Counted from the first letter of the stretch, positions 51,866 through 62,339 are shown. The stretch is DNA of 64,000 nt from Ancylobacter aquaticus (GCF_004339465.1 NZ_SMFY01000005.1:217315-281314); one strand, 5' to 3'. Notes: generated by a model from the letters alone, not told the origin. Program-made: numbers and translations.

Positions 51866-53572
51866 ATGAAAATACTGAGCGGTTCCCCGTCAGCCTCGCC
51901 CGTCGCCGCCGCCTTCGCCTCCTGCCGAAGCGTTCTGGTCGGCATCGGCGCCCTGAGCTGCGTCATCAATCTGTTGATGCTGACCGGCCCGTTCTTCATG
52001 CTGCAGATCTATGACCGCGTGCTGGCGAGCCGGAGCCTGCCAACCCTCGTCGCGCTGCTGGTGCTCGCCATGGTGCTCTATGCGTTTCAGGGCGTGCTCG
52101 ACCTGCTGCGTGCCCGCGTGCTGGTGGGGCTCGGCATGCGGCTCGATGCGAAGCTGCGCCCGCTTTCCTTCGACCTCATGTCCGCCCTGGTGCTTAAGCG
52201 TGGGCGCGATGGCAACGGCCAGCAGCCGGTGCGCGATCTCGACCAGATACGCCAGTTCCTCTCGGGCCAGGGCCCGGTCGCCATTTTCGACCTGCCCTGG
52301 ATGCCGCTCTATCTCGGCGTGCTGTTCCTGTTCCACCCGGTGTTCGGGCTGGTCGGCCTTGCCGGCATCCTCGTGCTCTGCGCCTTCATGCTGATCACCG
52401 AATTCGCCACAAGGGCGCCGACCCGCATCGCCGCCCGCCGGTCTTCCACCCGCAACGGGCTGGCGGAAACCTATTGCCGCAATGCCGAGACCATCACCGC
52501 CATGGGCCTGACCGCGACCATGCGGGCGCGCTGGTTCGAGGCCCATGCCGCCTATCTCGGCGACAACCAGCGCGCGGTGAATGTGGCGGGCGACCTCTCT
52601 GCGCTGAGCAAGGTGTTCCGCTTCCTGCTGCAATCGCTGATGCTGGCGGCCGGCGCCTGGCTGGTGATCGAGGGCGAGGCCTCGTCCGGCGCGATGATCG
52701 CCTCCTCCATTCTGTCGTCACGGGCACTGGCGCCGGTGGAGTTGGCCATCTCCAACTGGCGCGGCTTCATCGCGGCGCGGCAGGCACACGCACGGCTGTC
52801 GGCGCTGTCGGCGGAGTTTCCCCCCGCGCCCCAGACGATGCCGCTGCCGGCCCCGAAGGCGCGGCTCGATGTCGCCGCGCTCGCCGTCGCGCCCCCGGGC
52901 CAGCCCAAGGCGACCATTGCCGGCCTCAGCTTCGCCGTGGAGGCGGGCAGCGCGGTCGGTGTTATCGGCCATAGCGGCTCGGGCAAGTCGACGCTGGCAC
53001 GCGGGCTGGTCGGCGTCTGGCCCTCGTCCAAGGGCGGCGTGCGGCTCGACGGCGCGGCGATCGAGCAGTGGGACCGCGACGCGCTGGGCGCCCATATCGG
53101 CTATCTCCCGCAGGATATCGAGCTGTTCGACGGCACCGTGGCAGAAAACATCGCCCGCTTCCGCGCCGATGCCGCGCCCGCCGCGATCATCGCCGCCGCC
53201 GAGCGCGCCGGGGTGCACGAGCTGATCCTGAAGCTGCCCGACGGCTATGACACGCGCCTCGGAGAGGGCGGAATCGCGCTGTCCGCCGGCGAGCGCCAGC
53301 GCGTGGCACTGGCGCGGGCGCTCTATGGCGAGCCCTTTCTCATCGTGCTCGACGAGCCCAACTCCAATCTCGACGCCGATGGCGAGGCGGCGTTGACGCG
53401 GGCGATCATGTGGGCGCGCGAGGCCAAGCGTGTCGTCGTCGTCATTGCCCACCGGCCGAGCGCGCTGGCGGCGGTCGATCTCGTACTGATGATGGGCGCC
53501 GGCCAGCAGCAGGCCTTCGGCCCGAAGGAGCAGGTTCTGGGCAAGGTTCTCAAGACGCCGGTGGCCGCATGA
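51866..53572 (+). CDS. Type I secretion ABC transporter (PrtD/PrsD type)
   Basis: About 568 residues: an N-terminal membrane domain with about six helices (LSCVINLLMLTGPFFMLQIY, LPTLVALLVLAMVLYAFQ) and a C-terminal ATPase. The ATPase shows Walker A GHSGSGKSTLARG, the Q-loop region YLPQDIELFDG, signature LSAGERQRVALARALYG, Walker B FLIVLDEPNSNLD and the switch His in VVIAHRPSALA. There is no N-terminal peptidase domain, as in exporters of RTX proteins with C-terminal signals. It lies between the two giant RTX genes and overlaps the HlyD-type gene by four bases. The start could be ATG 51857 or 51866. Confidence 0.93.
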   Translation: MKILSGSPSASPVAAAFASCRSVLVGIGALSCVINLLMLTGPFFMLQIYDRVLASRSLPTLVALLVLAMVLYAFQGVLDLLRARVLVGLGMRLDAKLRPLSFDLMSALVLKRGRDGNGQQPVRDLDQIRQFLSGQGPVAIFDLPWMPLYLGVLFLFHPVFGLVGLAGILVLCAFMLITEFATRAPTRIAARRSSTRNGLAETYCRNAETITAMGLTATMRARWFEAHAAYLGDNQRAVNVAGDLSALSKVFRFLLQSLMLAAGAWLVIEGEASSGAMIASSILSSRALAPVELAISNWRGFIAARQAHARLSALSAEFPPAPQTMPLPAPKARLDVAALAVAPPGQPKATIAGLSFAVEAGSAVGVIGHSGSGKSTLARGLVGVWPSSKGGVRLDGAAIEQWDRDALGAHIGYLPQDIELFDGTVAENIARFRADAAPAAIIAAAERAGVHELILKLPDGYDTRLGEGGIALSAGERQRVALARALYGEPFLIVLDEPNSNLDADGEAALTRAIMWAREAKRVVVVIAHRPSALAAVDLVLMMGAGQQQAFGPKEQVLGKVLKTPVAA

Positions 53573-54936
53573 CCGACACTCTCGCCGCCGACACCCTGTT
53601 CGCCCGCCTGCGTGCGCGGCTCTCCCGCCTGCTTCCGGCGGCCAGCGTGGCCGATGACGGGGTCAACCGCCATCTGTGGCTGGCCCTCATCGTCGCGCTC
53701 TTCCTCGTGGTCGGCTGCGGCGGCTGGGCGGCCACCGCCGCGCTCAACGGCGCGGTATTGGCGGCGGGCACGGTGGTGGTGGAGAGCCACGCCAAGCGCA
53801 TCCAGCATCCCGAGGGCGGCGTGGTCGGCGAGATCCGGGTGCGAAACGGCCAGAAGGTGGCGGCGGCAGACGTTCTGCTGCGGCTCGACGACACCGTCAC
53901 CCGCGCCAATCTCGCCGTGGTCGATACCCAGCTGGTCGAGCTGGCTGCCCGCCGCGCCCGGCTGGAGGCCGAGCGCGATTCCCGGAGCACCATCGACTAC
54001 TCCGCCGCGCTGCTGGCGCGGCGCGCGGAGGAGAATGCGGGCCGGGCGATCGAAGGCGAGGTCAGCCTGTTCAATTCCCGCCGTGCCGCACTGGAAGGCC
54101 AGGTGCTGCAAATGCGCGCCCGCATCGAGCAGCTGGTCGACGAGGCCGCCGGCCTGTCCGCCCAGATCACGGCGAAGAGCGCGGAACTGGGCTACATCGC
54201 CGAGGAGATCGCCGGTGCCACCGAGCTGCACGGCAAGGGGCTGACGCCGCTGACGCGGCTGCGCTCGCTCCAGCGCGAGCAGGTCCGCATCGAGGGCGAG
54301 CGCGGGCAGCTCCAGGCCGAGTTGGCCCGCTCACGCGGGCGCACCAGCGAGACCGAGCTGCAGATCATCCAGATCGGCCAGGACATGCGCGCCGAGGTGA
54401 TCGAGGAACTGCGCGAGATCGAGGGCAAATGGGCCGAGCTGCAGGAGCGTCGCATCGCCGCGCAGGACAAGCTGACCCGCGTGGAGCTGATCGCGCCGAT
54501 TTCCGGCGTGGTGCACGAGCTGGCCACCCACACGGTGGGCGGGGTAATCGCCCCCGGCGAGACGGCAATGCTGATCGTGCCCGAGCACGACCGTCTGGTG
54601 GTCGAGATCCATGTCAACCCGGCCGATATCGACCAGGTGTTGATCGGCCAGCCGGCCATAGTGCGGCTTTCCGCCTTTAGCCAGAAGTCCACACCGGAAC
54701 TGGCCGGCACGGTGGCGCGCATCGCCGCCGACCTCACCAAGGACGAGAAGGCTGGCACCAGCTTCTATGTCGCGCAGGTCGCCCTGCCGGCGCAGGAAAT
54801 CGCCCGGCTGAACGGGCTGCAGCTGATGCCCGGCATGCCGGCCGAGGTTCATCTGCAGACCGGCGAGCGCACGGCGCTGAGCTACCTCGTCAAGCCGCTT
54901 CGGGACCAGATCGCGCGGGCGATGCGGGAGGAGTGA
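53569..54936 (+). CDS. HlyD-family type I secretion adaptor
   Basis: A 455-residue protein with one N-terminal membrane helix (LWLALIVALFLVVGCGGWAA), a biotinyl/lipoyl-like segment (VVVESHAKRIQHPEGGVVGE), a long coiled coil at about 130-330 and a C-terminal beta domain (VHELATHTVGGVIAPGETAM). It spans the periplasm and links the ABC exporter to a TolC-type channel, which is not encoded here. Its ATG overlaps the ABC stop (ATGA). Its 3' end overlaps the convergent LysR gene by 47 bases. Confidence 0.93.
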   Translation: MTDTLAADTLFARLRARLSRLLPAASVADDGVNRHLWLALIVALFLVVGCGGWAATAALNGAVLAAGTVVVESHAKRIQHPEGGVVGEIRVRNGQKVAAADVLLRLDDTVTRANLAVVDTQLVELAARRARLEAERDSRSTIDYSAALLARRAEENAGRAIEGEVSLFNSRRAALEGQVLQMRARIEQLVDEAAGLSAQITAKSAELGYIAEEIAGATELHGKGLTPLTRLRSLQREQVRIEGERGQLQAELARSRGRTSETELQIIQIGQDMRAEVIEELREIEGKWAELQERRIAAQDKLTRVELIAPISGVVHELATHTVGGVIAPGETAMLIVPEHDRLVVEIHVNPADIDQVLIGQPAIVRLSAFSQKSTPELAGTVARIAADLTKDEKAGTSFYVAQVALPAQEIARLNGLQLMPGMPAEVHLQTGERTALSYLVKPLRDQIARAMREE

Positions 54937-55792
54937 AGGTCGCGGCGGCGCAGGCGAAGAACTCCGTGACGATGGGCAGCCGGCGTCGCTCGTCGAGGCA
55001 GACGAGATATTCGTCGATGGCGAGTGGCGCGTCTCGCAGCGGCAGGAAGCGCAGCCGCGTATCGAAGCCGAACTCCAGATCCGCCACGACCCCGGCGCCG
55101 AAGCCGGCGGCCACCGCCTCGCGCACCCCCTCGCGGGTCGAGACTTCGAGGATCGGCCCGAGCGAAATGTCCTGAAGCGCCAGATTCTGCTCGAACACCT
55201 CGCGGGTGCGCGAGCCGCGCTCGCGCAGCACGAAGGGGCAGCCACTGAGATCGGCAAGGCACAGCTCTGTGCGGGCGGTCCAGGGGTGCCGCTCGGGCAG
55301 GAAGATGCCGATCTTCATCGAGGAGAGCGGGCGCACATGCAGCCGCGGATCGGTGGGCAGTTGCGCGGTGATGCCGATATCGGCGCGATATTCCAGCAAT
55401 TGCTCGATCACGCTGTCAGAATTCTGCACGATGAGCGAGAACACCAGCCGCGGGCGCTGCTGCTTCAGCGCCCGCAGGATTGGCAACGAGTGCACCACGC
55501 CATCGGCGGCGATGCGCAGGCGCCCGCCCTCATTGGTGCGGCTTTTGAGCAGGGTGCGCGCCTCCGCCAGCGCTGCGAACAGGCGCGAGGTGACCTTGTA
55601 GAGCGCCTCCCCGTCCGGGGTGAGGGTGACGCCGCGCGCCTTGCGCTCGAACAGCGCCATGCCGGACGCCGCCTCTAGCTGGCGGACCTGGCCAGACAGG
55701 GTCGACTGGCTGACCGCCATGCCGCGCGCGGCCTGGGAATAGCTGCCGGCGACGGCCACGAAATGGAAAGCGCGAAGCTGGGTAACCGACAT
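54890..55792 (-). CDS. LysR-family regulator between the RTX genes
   Basis: A 300-residue LysR protein. The helix-turn-helix is at the N-terminus (QLRAFHFVAVAGSYSQAARG, then MAVSQSTLSGQVRQLE), and the effector domain is from about residue 90. The ATG at 55792 begins the normal LysR homology; the frame is open to 55903. It is convergent with the HlyD-type gene and divergent from RTX copy 2, so it is placed to control copy 2 from the shared 400-base region. The effector might report phosphate or phosphonate status, but this is a guess. Confidence 0.88.
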   Translation of the reverse strand: MSVTQLRAFHFVAVAGSYSQAARGMAVSQSTLSGQVRQLEAASGMALFERKARGVTLTPDGEALYKVTSRLFAALAEARTLLKSRTNEGGRLRIAADGVVHSLPILRALKQQRPRLVFSLIVQNSDSVIEQLLEYRADIGITAQLPTDPRLHVRPLSSMKIGIFLPERHPWTARTELCLADLSGCPFVLRERGSRTREVFEQNLALQDISLGPILEVSTREGVREAVAAGFGAGVVADLEFGFDTRLRFLPLRDAPLAIDEYLVCLDERRRLPIVTEFFACAAATFTPPASPARSGPEAA

Positions 55793-56207
55793 GTTTCTCA
55801 GCAGCCTTCTGCGAATGAGAACCTGTCTCGAAAAGCCGGCAGCTGCGGTGTCCGGAAGATCGGCAGACGGTTCTGCACGGGGGAATCGTGGGCGCGGGAA
55901 CACATGATGAAGGACAGCTTAGCGCGGCAAAAGATTCTGAATTGTGACAGGTGCCTTGTTACCGACAATCGGTGGCCCCCTAACCTTTCCGCAGGCGTCA
56001 GGACAGGCGCGGCGCGCGTGTCGATTATCTCCATACAGGGCATTGTTATTTGAGATGGATGCCGCCGGCCCGGCTTTAAGAACCTGTCATGTGCGCCGCT
56101 TACTGCTGCCTCCCATCCGCTGAAGGTGTGGCTTTCGGCATGTGCGGGCCGCGTTGCGGCGCAGGCGTCCAGCTGAAAACTAGCCGGCAAAACAGGAATC
56201 AAGGCTC
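55793..56207 (+). other. Shared regulatory region of LysR and RTX copy 2
   Basis: No gene. It is less GC-rich at 55900-55960 and contains a short palindrome (CCGACAATCGG, 55962-55972) that could be part of a LysR site. AAGG before the ATG at 56208 serves as ribosome site. Confidence 0.45.
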
Positions 56208-59200
56208 ATGGTCACCATCACCAATCCCATTCTCGATTTCATGTCCAAGCGCGGCTCGGAAGACCGCGTGATTGATCTGAACGAGGTGTTTTCCGGCGAA
56301 GGCCTGACCTACACGATCGAGAGCAGCGACCCCTCGGTGGCGAATGTGACCATCGCCAACGGCAAGCTGACCATCGATTTCCTGGAGACGCTGAGCCACA
56401 CCGACCTGAAGATCACCGCCACCGATGCCGGCGGTTCCAGCGTCACCGACAGTGTCCGGGTGCGCGTCACCGGCGAGAATGCCTACACCATCGCCGTGCT
56501 GCCGGACACGCAGGACTACACCAACGCGGCCGGCGTCGAGACCTTCAAGGGCATGACCCAGTGGCTGGTCGACAACAAGGACAGCCTCAACATCTCCTTC
56601 GTCACCCATGTCGGCGACATCACCACCGAGAACAGCCCGACCCACTGGCAATATGCCAAGGAAGCGCTCGGCATCCTTGACGGCAAAATTCCCTATGGGC
56701 TTACGCTCGGCAATCATGACGGCGTTTCCGGAAGCTTCGAGGCGAGCCGGATCAACGACTATTTCTCGGTCGACGACCTAAAGAACGCCAATGGCGAGAA
56801 TTTCGGCGGCACCTATGACCAGGAAGCCGCGCTGGCCAACAACACCTATTCCACCTTCACCGGCGCCGACGGCACCAAGTGGCTGGTGCTGAACCTCGAA
56901 TTTGGCGCGCGCGAGGATGTGCTGCGCTGGGCGGGCGAGGTGATCGAGGACAATCTCGACCACCGCGTCATCCTTACCACCCATTCCTACATGACCTGGG
57001 CCGGCCGCCACGACGCCACCGGCGCGCCGCTCTATGACGAGGGCACCGGCTATGATTACGGCCTGGGCAACTCGCCGGAGAGCGCCACCGACGGCGAGAC
57101 CATGTACCGCGAGCTGGTGCAGAAATACCCCAACATCACCTTCACCTTCTCCGGCCACATCTTCGGCGACGCCGCCGAGACGCTGGTGAGCTATGACCAG
57201 TTCGGCAATCCTGTCTACCAGATGATGGTGAACTACCAGAACGGCGTGTCGGGCGAGATCACCAGCGATGCCGGGCAGGGTTCCGGCAGCGCCGGCGGCA
57301 ATGGCGCCATCCGGCTTGTCACCATCGATCCCGATAACAACTCGGTCTACACTTCGACCTACTTCTCCGCGCTGGACGACTACATGGACAGCGTGCGCGG
57401 CGATGGCGAACTCGATCGCGACGGTCTGACCGGCCCCTATCGCGGCCATGAGGAAACCGTCACCGGCGTCGAGCTCGGCACGCCCGACGTGCCCGCCATC
57501 GCCAAAGCCGGCAACGACCAGTTCGTCACCGCCGGCAATGGCCAGGACAAGGCGCAGGTCACGCTCGACGGCGACTGGACGCTCAACCCCAACAACGACC
57601 AGGGGCTGACCTATGTCTGGACCGACCGCGACGGCAATGTCGTCGCCACCACCGCGACACCCACGCTGGAGCTTGGCGCCGGCCACCATGCGCTGACCCT
57701 GACCGTGACCGACAGCGCCGGCCATATCTCCAAGGACGACGTGCTGATCGTCGTTTCCAACCCGAACACACTGCTGGTCGACAATTTCAACGACGGCAAT
57801 GCCGAAGGCTGGACCCGCCCCGGCACGCCGGAAGGCTTCTCCAACGGCACGACCGCCGAATTCGGCATTGCCGACCTGCCGGGCGCGGGCGCGGTGGCGG
57901 AGGATTTTGCCCGTGTCCCCAAGGCCTCCTCGACCCAGGGCCTGAAGCTCACCGCCGATTTCGACACCGCCAGCGGCACGCTGATCGGCTCGTATTCGGT
58001 GGTGATGGACATCTATGTCCCGGCCGAAGGCGCGGGCACCTACACCGCGCTCCTACAGATCGACGGTGGCGGCACCAATGAGGATGCCGAGCTGTTCCTG
58101 AAGAAGAGCGGCAACGCCGCCGGCCTCGGCACCAACAGCGACTACAAGGGCAGCTTCACCTATGATGCCTGGCACCGCGTGGCGGTGACCTACTCCCAGA
58201 ACGAGGATGGCTCGCTCTCGCTGTCGAAATATATCGACGGCGTGCTCGCCGGCACCCAGACGGTGAGCGGCGACCGCTACAAGCTCGACCCGGAAAAAGG
58301 CCTGGTGCTGTTCGCTGACAATGACGGCGAGACCAGCGAGGTCTATGTCTCCAGCGTGCTTGTCACCGACAAGGTGCTCAGCGCCGCGGACGTAGCCGAA
58401 CTCGGCGGCACCAAGGCCGGCGGCATCGTCGCCACCGCGCCGAGCGCCAATTCGGTGCAGTTCGACTTCAATGCCGGCAGCGCCACCCCCAGCTTCGGCA
58501 CCGGCACGCTGGCGCCGCAGGGCGATCTTGCCGTCAGCTATGACTCGGTCGAGGATTTCGACGTTCCGGCGGTGCCGGCCGTCGGCGGCAGCGCGCCGGA
58601 TGTCACCTATATCCCCAAGCTCGCCAGCAGCCAGGGCCTGCTGCTGACCCCGACCTCGCCGGTTCCCGCCGGTACGCTCGTGTCGAGCTACACGCTGGTC
58701 TATGACGTGCTGATCCCCTCGGACGGCGCGAGCGGCTTCACCTCGTTCCTGCAGACCGACATCACCAACACCAATGACGGCGACCTGTTCGTGCGCAGCA
58801 GCGATGACGGCACCGGCGGCCTCGGCATTGGCGGCGTCTATACCGGCGCGTTCAAATACGACGAATGGCAGCGCGTGGTGTTCAAGATCGAGGACACTGG
58901 CGACACCGTCACCATCTCGAAATACATCGATGGCGTGAAGGTCGGCACCCAGTCCATGGATGACGACCGCTACACGATCGACCTGAGCAAGGGTGTGCTG
59001 CTGTTCACCGATGAGGACGGCGAGACCTCGAACCTCTACGTTTCGCACTTCCTGTTCACCGACAAGCTCTACACCGACGAGGAAATCGCCGCGCTGGGCG
59101 GGGTGAAGGCGGACGGTATCGTCAGCGAGGCGCCGACCGACTTTTCGGTGCAGATCGACTTCAGCACCCCGGCCATGACCGATGATTTCGGCAATGCCCA

Positions 59201-62200
59201 GGTGGCGGCCACCACCATCGGCGCCGGCGTCGGCGGCTTCATCGTCAAGGGCACGGTGAATTCGCGCGACACGGTCGCCGACGGGCAGGACGCGCTGGAA
59301 GGCCGCGTCTTCGAGCAGTCCGACACCGCCGAAAATCTTCTCCTCTGGGGCGAGCCGGCGGCCAAGTCCTGGTCGAACTACGAATTCGAGGCGACCCTCA
59401 AGACCACGGACAATGACGGCATCGGCGTCGTGTTCTATTATCAGGACGAGCAGAACCACTATAAGGTCGTGCTCAACGCCGAAACTAACACCCGCTCGCT
59501 CGTCAAGGTTTCCGGCGGCACCGAGACGGTGCTCGCCACCGAGCATGCCGGTACGCCGTGGAGCCGTGACTTCCACCTGAAGGTGGCGGTGGTGGATGGC
59601 GAGATCAACGTCTTCCTCGACGGGCACAATGTGTTCGGCACCGTGGTGGATGCCGCCCCGCTCGCCGGTGGCACGGTCGGCCTCTACTCGAACAACCAGC
59701 GCAGCTCGCAGTTCGACAATGTCGCCGTCAACAAGGTGATTCTCGCCGCCCATGCCGGCGACGACATCCGCGTGCTCGACCTCGATGCCGATGGCAATGT
59801 CACGGTGGCGCTCGATGCGGAAGGCAGCTACGGCCTCGCCGACATCGTCAGCTATGTCTGGACCGACGCGCAAGGCAATGTCGTTGCAGAGGGCAAGTCG
59901 GCGCAGGCTACGCTCGGCACCGGTTCGCAGACCCTGAAGCTGACCGTGACCGACTCCAGCGGCAAGACTGCCAACGACACGGTGCGGGTCGACGCGGTCG
60001 CATCCGACCGGGTGCTGCTGGCGGAAGACTTCGCCTCCAATGCCTCGCTCGGCAAATGGACCATCGTCGACGAGGGCGAATCCGGCGGCATCGGGCCAAA
60101 TGGCACTGCCTCGCAATGGGAGCTGCAGGACGGCAAGTTCGTCCAGCTGACCGACATCAAGAGCCGCCAGCTCACCTGGAACGGGGCATCCAACTCCGAT
60201 CCGTGGAAGACCGGCTGGAGCCCGCTCGGCGACGGCGTCAACGTGCTGCGCAAGGGCACCTATGCGCTCTACAACGATCCGGCGGCCAAGGAATGGACCG
60301 ACTACGCCGTCGAGGCCACCATCGAGACCCCGGACAATGGCGCTCTCGGCCTGCTGTTCTACTACGAAGACGCGAACAATTATTACAAGCTCGAACTCGA
60401 CGCCAATGGCGACTATGACCGCAACCCGAGCAATGGCGCTGGCAGCCTGTTCCAGCTGATCCAGGTCAAGGACGGCGTCGAGAAGTACCTCAACCAGTTC
60501 CCGGCCAAGTACACGCCGGGCGAGGCCTTCGACCTGCGCGTCGAGGTGAAGGACGGGCAGATCCAGGCCACGGTCGACGGCCAGGCGCTGTTCGCCTACG
60601 CCATCGAGGACCATGCCCAGAGCAAGGGCACGGTCGGCCTGTTCTCCTGGGACAGCGCCGGCGTTTCCTTCGACAATGTGACGGTGGTCTCGCTGGCGGA
60701 AGAAGGGCCAGGCGAGCCGGGCGACAATGCCGCCCCCGACGCGGTGGCCGACACCGGCTTCACCGCCACCGGCGGCGAGGCGCTGATCCTGAGCGCAGCG
60801 CTGCTGCTGGCCAATGACAGCGATGCCAACGGCGACACCCTCGCTCTCCTCTCGGTCGGCAATGCGGTGGGCGGCACGGTGAAGCTCGACGATGCGGGCA
60901 ATGTGCTGTTCGTGCCGACGGCCGGCTTCACCGGCGCCGCCTCCTTCACCTACACCGTCTCCGACGGCAAGGGTGGCAGCGATACCGCGACGGTCGGCAT
61001 CACGGTCGCGGGCGCGCCTAACCACGCCCCCTCGGCGGAGAATGACCGGCTCTACGCGCTGCAGGACAAGGCCGTGACCGCCTCGATCGCCAGCCTGCTG
61101 GCCAATGACCGCGACACGGACAACGACACGCTGTCCATCGTCTCGGTGCAGGAAGCGACGCATGGCACGGTGGCGCTGGTCGACGGCAAGGTGGTGTTCA
61201 CCCCGGCAAGCGGCTTCACCGGCGAGGCCTCCTTCAGCTACACCGTCTCCGACGGCAAGGGCGGGCAGGACAAGGCGACGGTGACGGTCGCGGTGCACGC
61301 CCGGCCGAACCGGGCGCCGGTCGCGGCTAATGACAGCGGTTTCTCCACCAAGGCGGGAATCGCCGCCACGCTGGCGGCTGCACTGCTGCTCGCCAACGAC
61401 ACCGACGCCGATGCCGACACGCTCGCTATCCAGTCTGTGACCTCGGGCACTGGCGGCACGGTGGCGCTGGTCGACGGCAAGGTGGTGTTCTCGCCGGCGC
61501 AAGGCTTCACCGGCGAGGCCTCGTTCAGCTACACCGTCACCGACGGCGAGGGCGGCACGTCGACAGCTACCGTGAAGGTGACGGTCGAGCCGGTGTCCTC
61601 GGACCCGCATGAGGGCTGGACGCGCGGCACGGCCGGGGACGACACGCTGCGTGGCGATCTGCTGAAGGTCAACAAGATCTACGGCGACGCCGGCGACGAC
61701 GTCATCCGGGGCGGCATGCGCGCCGACCAGCTGGATGGCGGCGAGGGCGAGGACACGCTGCATGGCGGCTTCGGCAACGACATCCTCAAGGGGGATGCCG
61801 GCGACGACACGCTGCATGGTGGCTTCGGCAATGACCGGCTGGACGGCGGCGAGGGCAACGACGCGCTGCATGGCGGCTTCGGCAACGACACCCTCAAGGG
61901 GGATGCCGGCGACGACACGCTGAATGGCGGCTTCGGCGATGACCAGCTGGACGGCGGCGAGGGCGATGACATGCTCGATGGCGGCATCGGCAAGGATGTT
62001 CTCGACGGCGGCGCCGGCGATGACCATCTCGACGGTGGGCTGGGCAATGACCGGCTCATCGGCGGTGCCGGCGACGACATGCTGCGCGGTGGCCTCGGCC
62101 GCGACACCTTCGTGTTCGCGGCGAACTCCGGCACCGACGTCATCGTCGACTTCCGGGCCGGGCAGGACACGATCGAGTTCACCGGCCTCGACTTCGAGAC

Positions 62201-62339
62201 CTTCGACGACGTTCTCGCGGCGATGATCGACAGCGAAGACGGGGTGGTGATCCAGCTCGACGACAGCGGCGATCACACGGTGCTGCTGGAAGGCGTGACC
62301 AAGGCGCGTCTCGATGCGGATGATTTCTCAATCCTCTGA
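56208..62339 (+). CDS. Giant secreted metallophosphoesterase with RTX repeats, copy 2
   Basis: A 2043-residue paralogue of the 45658 protein with the same order. It has the N-terminal PILDFMSKRGSEDRVIDL and a phosphoesterase at about 95-385 (LPDTQDYT, HVGDITTE, LTLGNHDG, LTTHSYMTW, FSGHIFGDA). PKD-like modules lie at about 431-518 and 1181-1265, and laminin-G-like modules at about 523-738, 741-965, 968-1178 and 1267-1498. Three cadherin-like domains (1505-1796), a longer RTX block (1805-1968; DDTLHGGFGND type) and the secretion tail end the protein. As in copy 1, the last metal motif is GHIF rather than GHxH. It shares the transporter and has its own promoter region and LysR neighbour. A strong terminator follows. 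Confidence 0.9.
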   Translation: MVTITNPILDFMSKRGSEDRVIDLNEVFSGEGLTYTIESSDPSVANVTIANGKLTIDFLETLSHTDLKITATDAGGSSVTDSVRVRVTGENAYTIAVLPDTQDYTNAAGVETFKGMTQWLVDNKDSLNISFVTHVGDITTENSPTHWQYAKEALGILDGKIPYGLTLGNHDGVSGSFEASRINDYFSVDDLKNANGENFGGTYDQEAALANNTYSTFTGADGTKWLVLNLEFGAREDVLRWAGEVIEDNLDHRVILTTHSYMTWAGRHDATGAPLYDEGTGYDYGLGNSPESATDGETMYRELVQKYPNITFTFSGHIFGDAAETLVSYDQFGNPVYQMMVNYQNGVSGEITSDAGQGSGSAGGNGAIRLVTIDPDNNSVYTSTYFSALDDYMDSVRGDGELDRDGLTGPYRGHEETVTGVELGTPDVPAIAKAGNDQFVTAGNGQDKAQVTLDGDWTLNPNNDQGLTYVWTDRDGNVVATTATPTLELGAGHHALTLTVTDSAGHISKDDVLIVVSNPNTLLVDNFNDGNAEGWTRPGTPEGFSNGTTAEFGIADLPGAGAVAEDFARVPKASSTQGLKLTADFDTASGTLIGSYSVVMDIYVPAEGAGTYTALLQIDGGGTNEDAELFLKKSGNAAGLGTNSDYKGSFTYDAWHRVAVTYSQNEDGSLSLSKYIDGVLAGTQTVSGDRYKLDPEKGLVLFADNDGETSEVYVSSVLVTDKVLSAADVAELGGTKAGGIVATAPSANSVQFDFNAGSATPSFGTGTLAPQGDLAVSYDSVEDFDVPAVPAVGGSAPDVTYIPKLASSQGLLLTPTSPVPAGTLVSSYTLVYDVLIPSDGASGFTSFLQTDITNTNDGDLFVRSSDDGTGGLGIGGVYTGAFKYDEWQRVVFKIEDTGDTVTISKYIDGVKVGTQSMDDDRYTIDLSKGVLLFTDEDGETSNLYVSHFLFTDKLYTDEEIAALGGVKADGIVSEAPTDFSVQIDFSTPAMTDDFGNAQVAATTIGAGVGGFIVKGTVNSRDTVADGQDALEGRVFEQSDTAENLLLWGEPAAKSWSNYEFEATLKTTDNDGIGVVFYYQDEQNHYKVVLNAETNTRSLVKVSGGTETVLATEHAGTPWSRDFHLKVAVVDGEINVFLDGHNVFGTVVDAAPLAGGTVGLYSNNQRSSQFDNVAVNKVILAAHAGDDIRVLDLDADGNVTVALDAEGSYGLADIVSYVWTDAQGNVVAEGKSAQATLGTGSQTLKLTVTDSSGKTANDTVRVDAVASDRVLLAEDFASNASLGKWTIVDEGESGGIGPNGTASQWELQDGKFVQLTDIKSRQLTWNGASNSDPWKTGWSPLGDGVNVLRKGTYALYNDPAAKEWTDYAVEATIETPDNGALGLLFYYEDANNYYKLELDANGDYDRNPSNGAGSLFQLIQVKDGVEKYLNQFPAKYTPGEAFDLRVEVKDGQIQATVDGQALFAYAIEDHAQSKGTVGLFSWDSAGVSFDNVTVVSLAEEGPGEPGDNAAPDAVADTGFTATGGEALILSAALLLANDSDANGDTLALLSVGNAVGGTVKLDDAGNVLFVPTAGFTGAASFTYTVSDGKGGSDTATVGITVAGAPNHAPSAENDRLYALQDKAVTASIASLLANDRDTDNDTLSIVSVQEATHGTVALVDGKVVFTPASGFTGEASFSYTVSDGKGGQDKATVTVAVHARPNRAPVAANDSGFSTKAGIAATLAAALLLANDTDADADTLAIQSVTSGTGGTVALVDGKVVFSPAQGFTGEASFSYTVTDGEGGTSTATVKVTVEPVSSDPHEGWTRGTAGDDTLRGDLLKVNKIYGDAGDDVIRGGMRADQLDGGEGEDTLHGGFGNDILKGDAGDDTLHGGFGNDRLDGGEGNDALHGGFGNDTLKGDAGDDTLNGGFGDDQLDGGEGDDMLDGGIGKDVLDGGAGDDHLDGGLGNDRLIGGAGDDMLRGGLGRDTFVFAANSGTDVIVDFRAGQDTIEFTGLDFETFDDVLAAMIDSEDGVVIQLDDSGDHTVLLEGVTKARLDADDFSIL

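Noticed and set aside
58053..62276. Very long open frame (1407 codons) antisense to RTX copy 2, and similar ones antisense to copy 1 (45544-47763, 48124-49971)
   Set aside because: They mirror codon bias and repeats of the sense genes, have no ribosome sites or domain patterns, and the sense frames have clear motifs.
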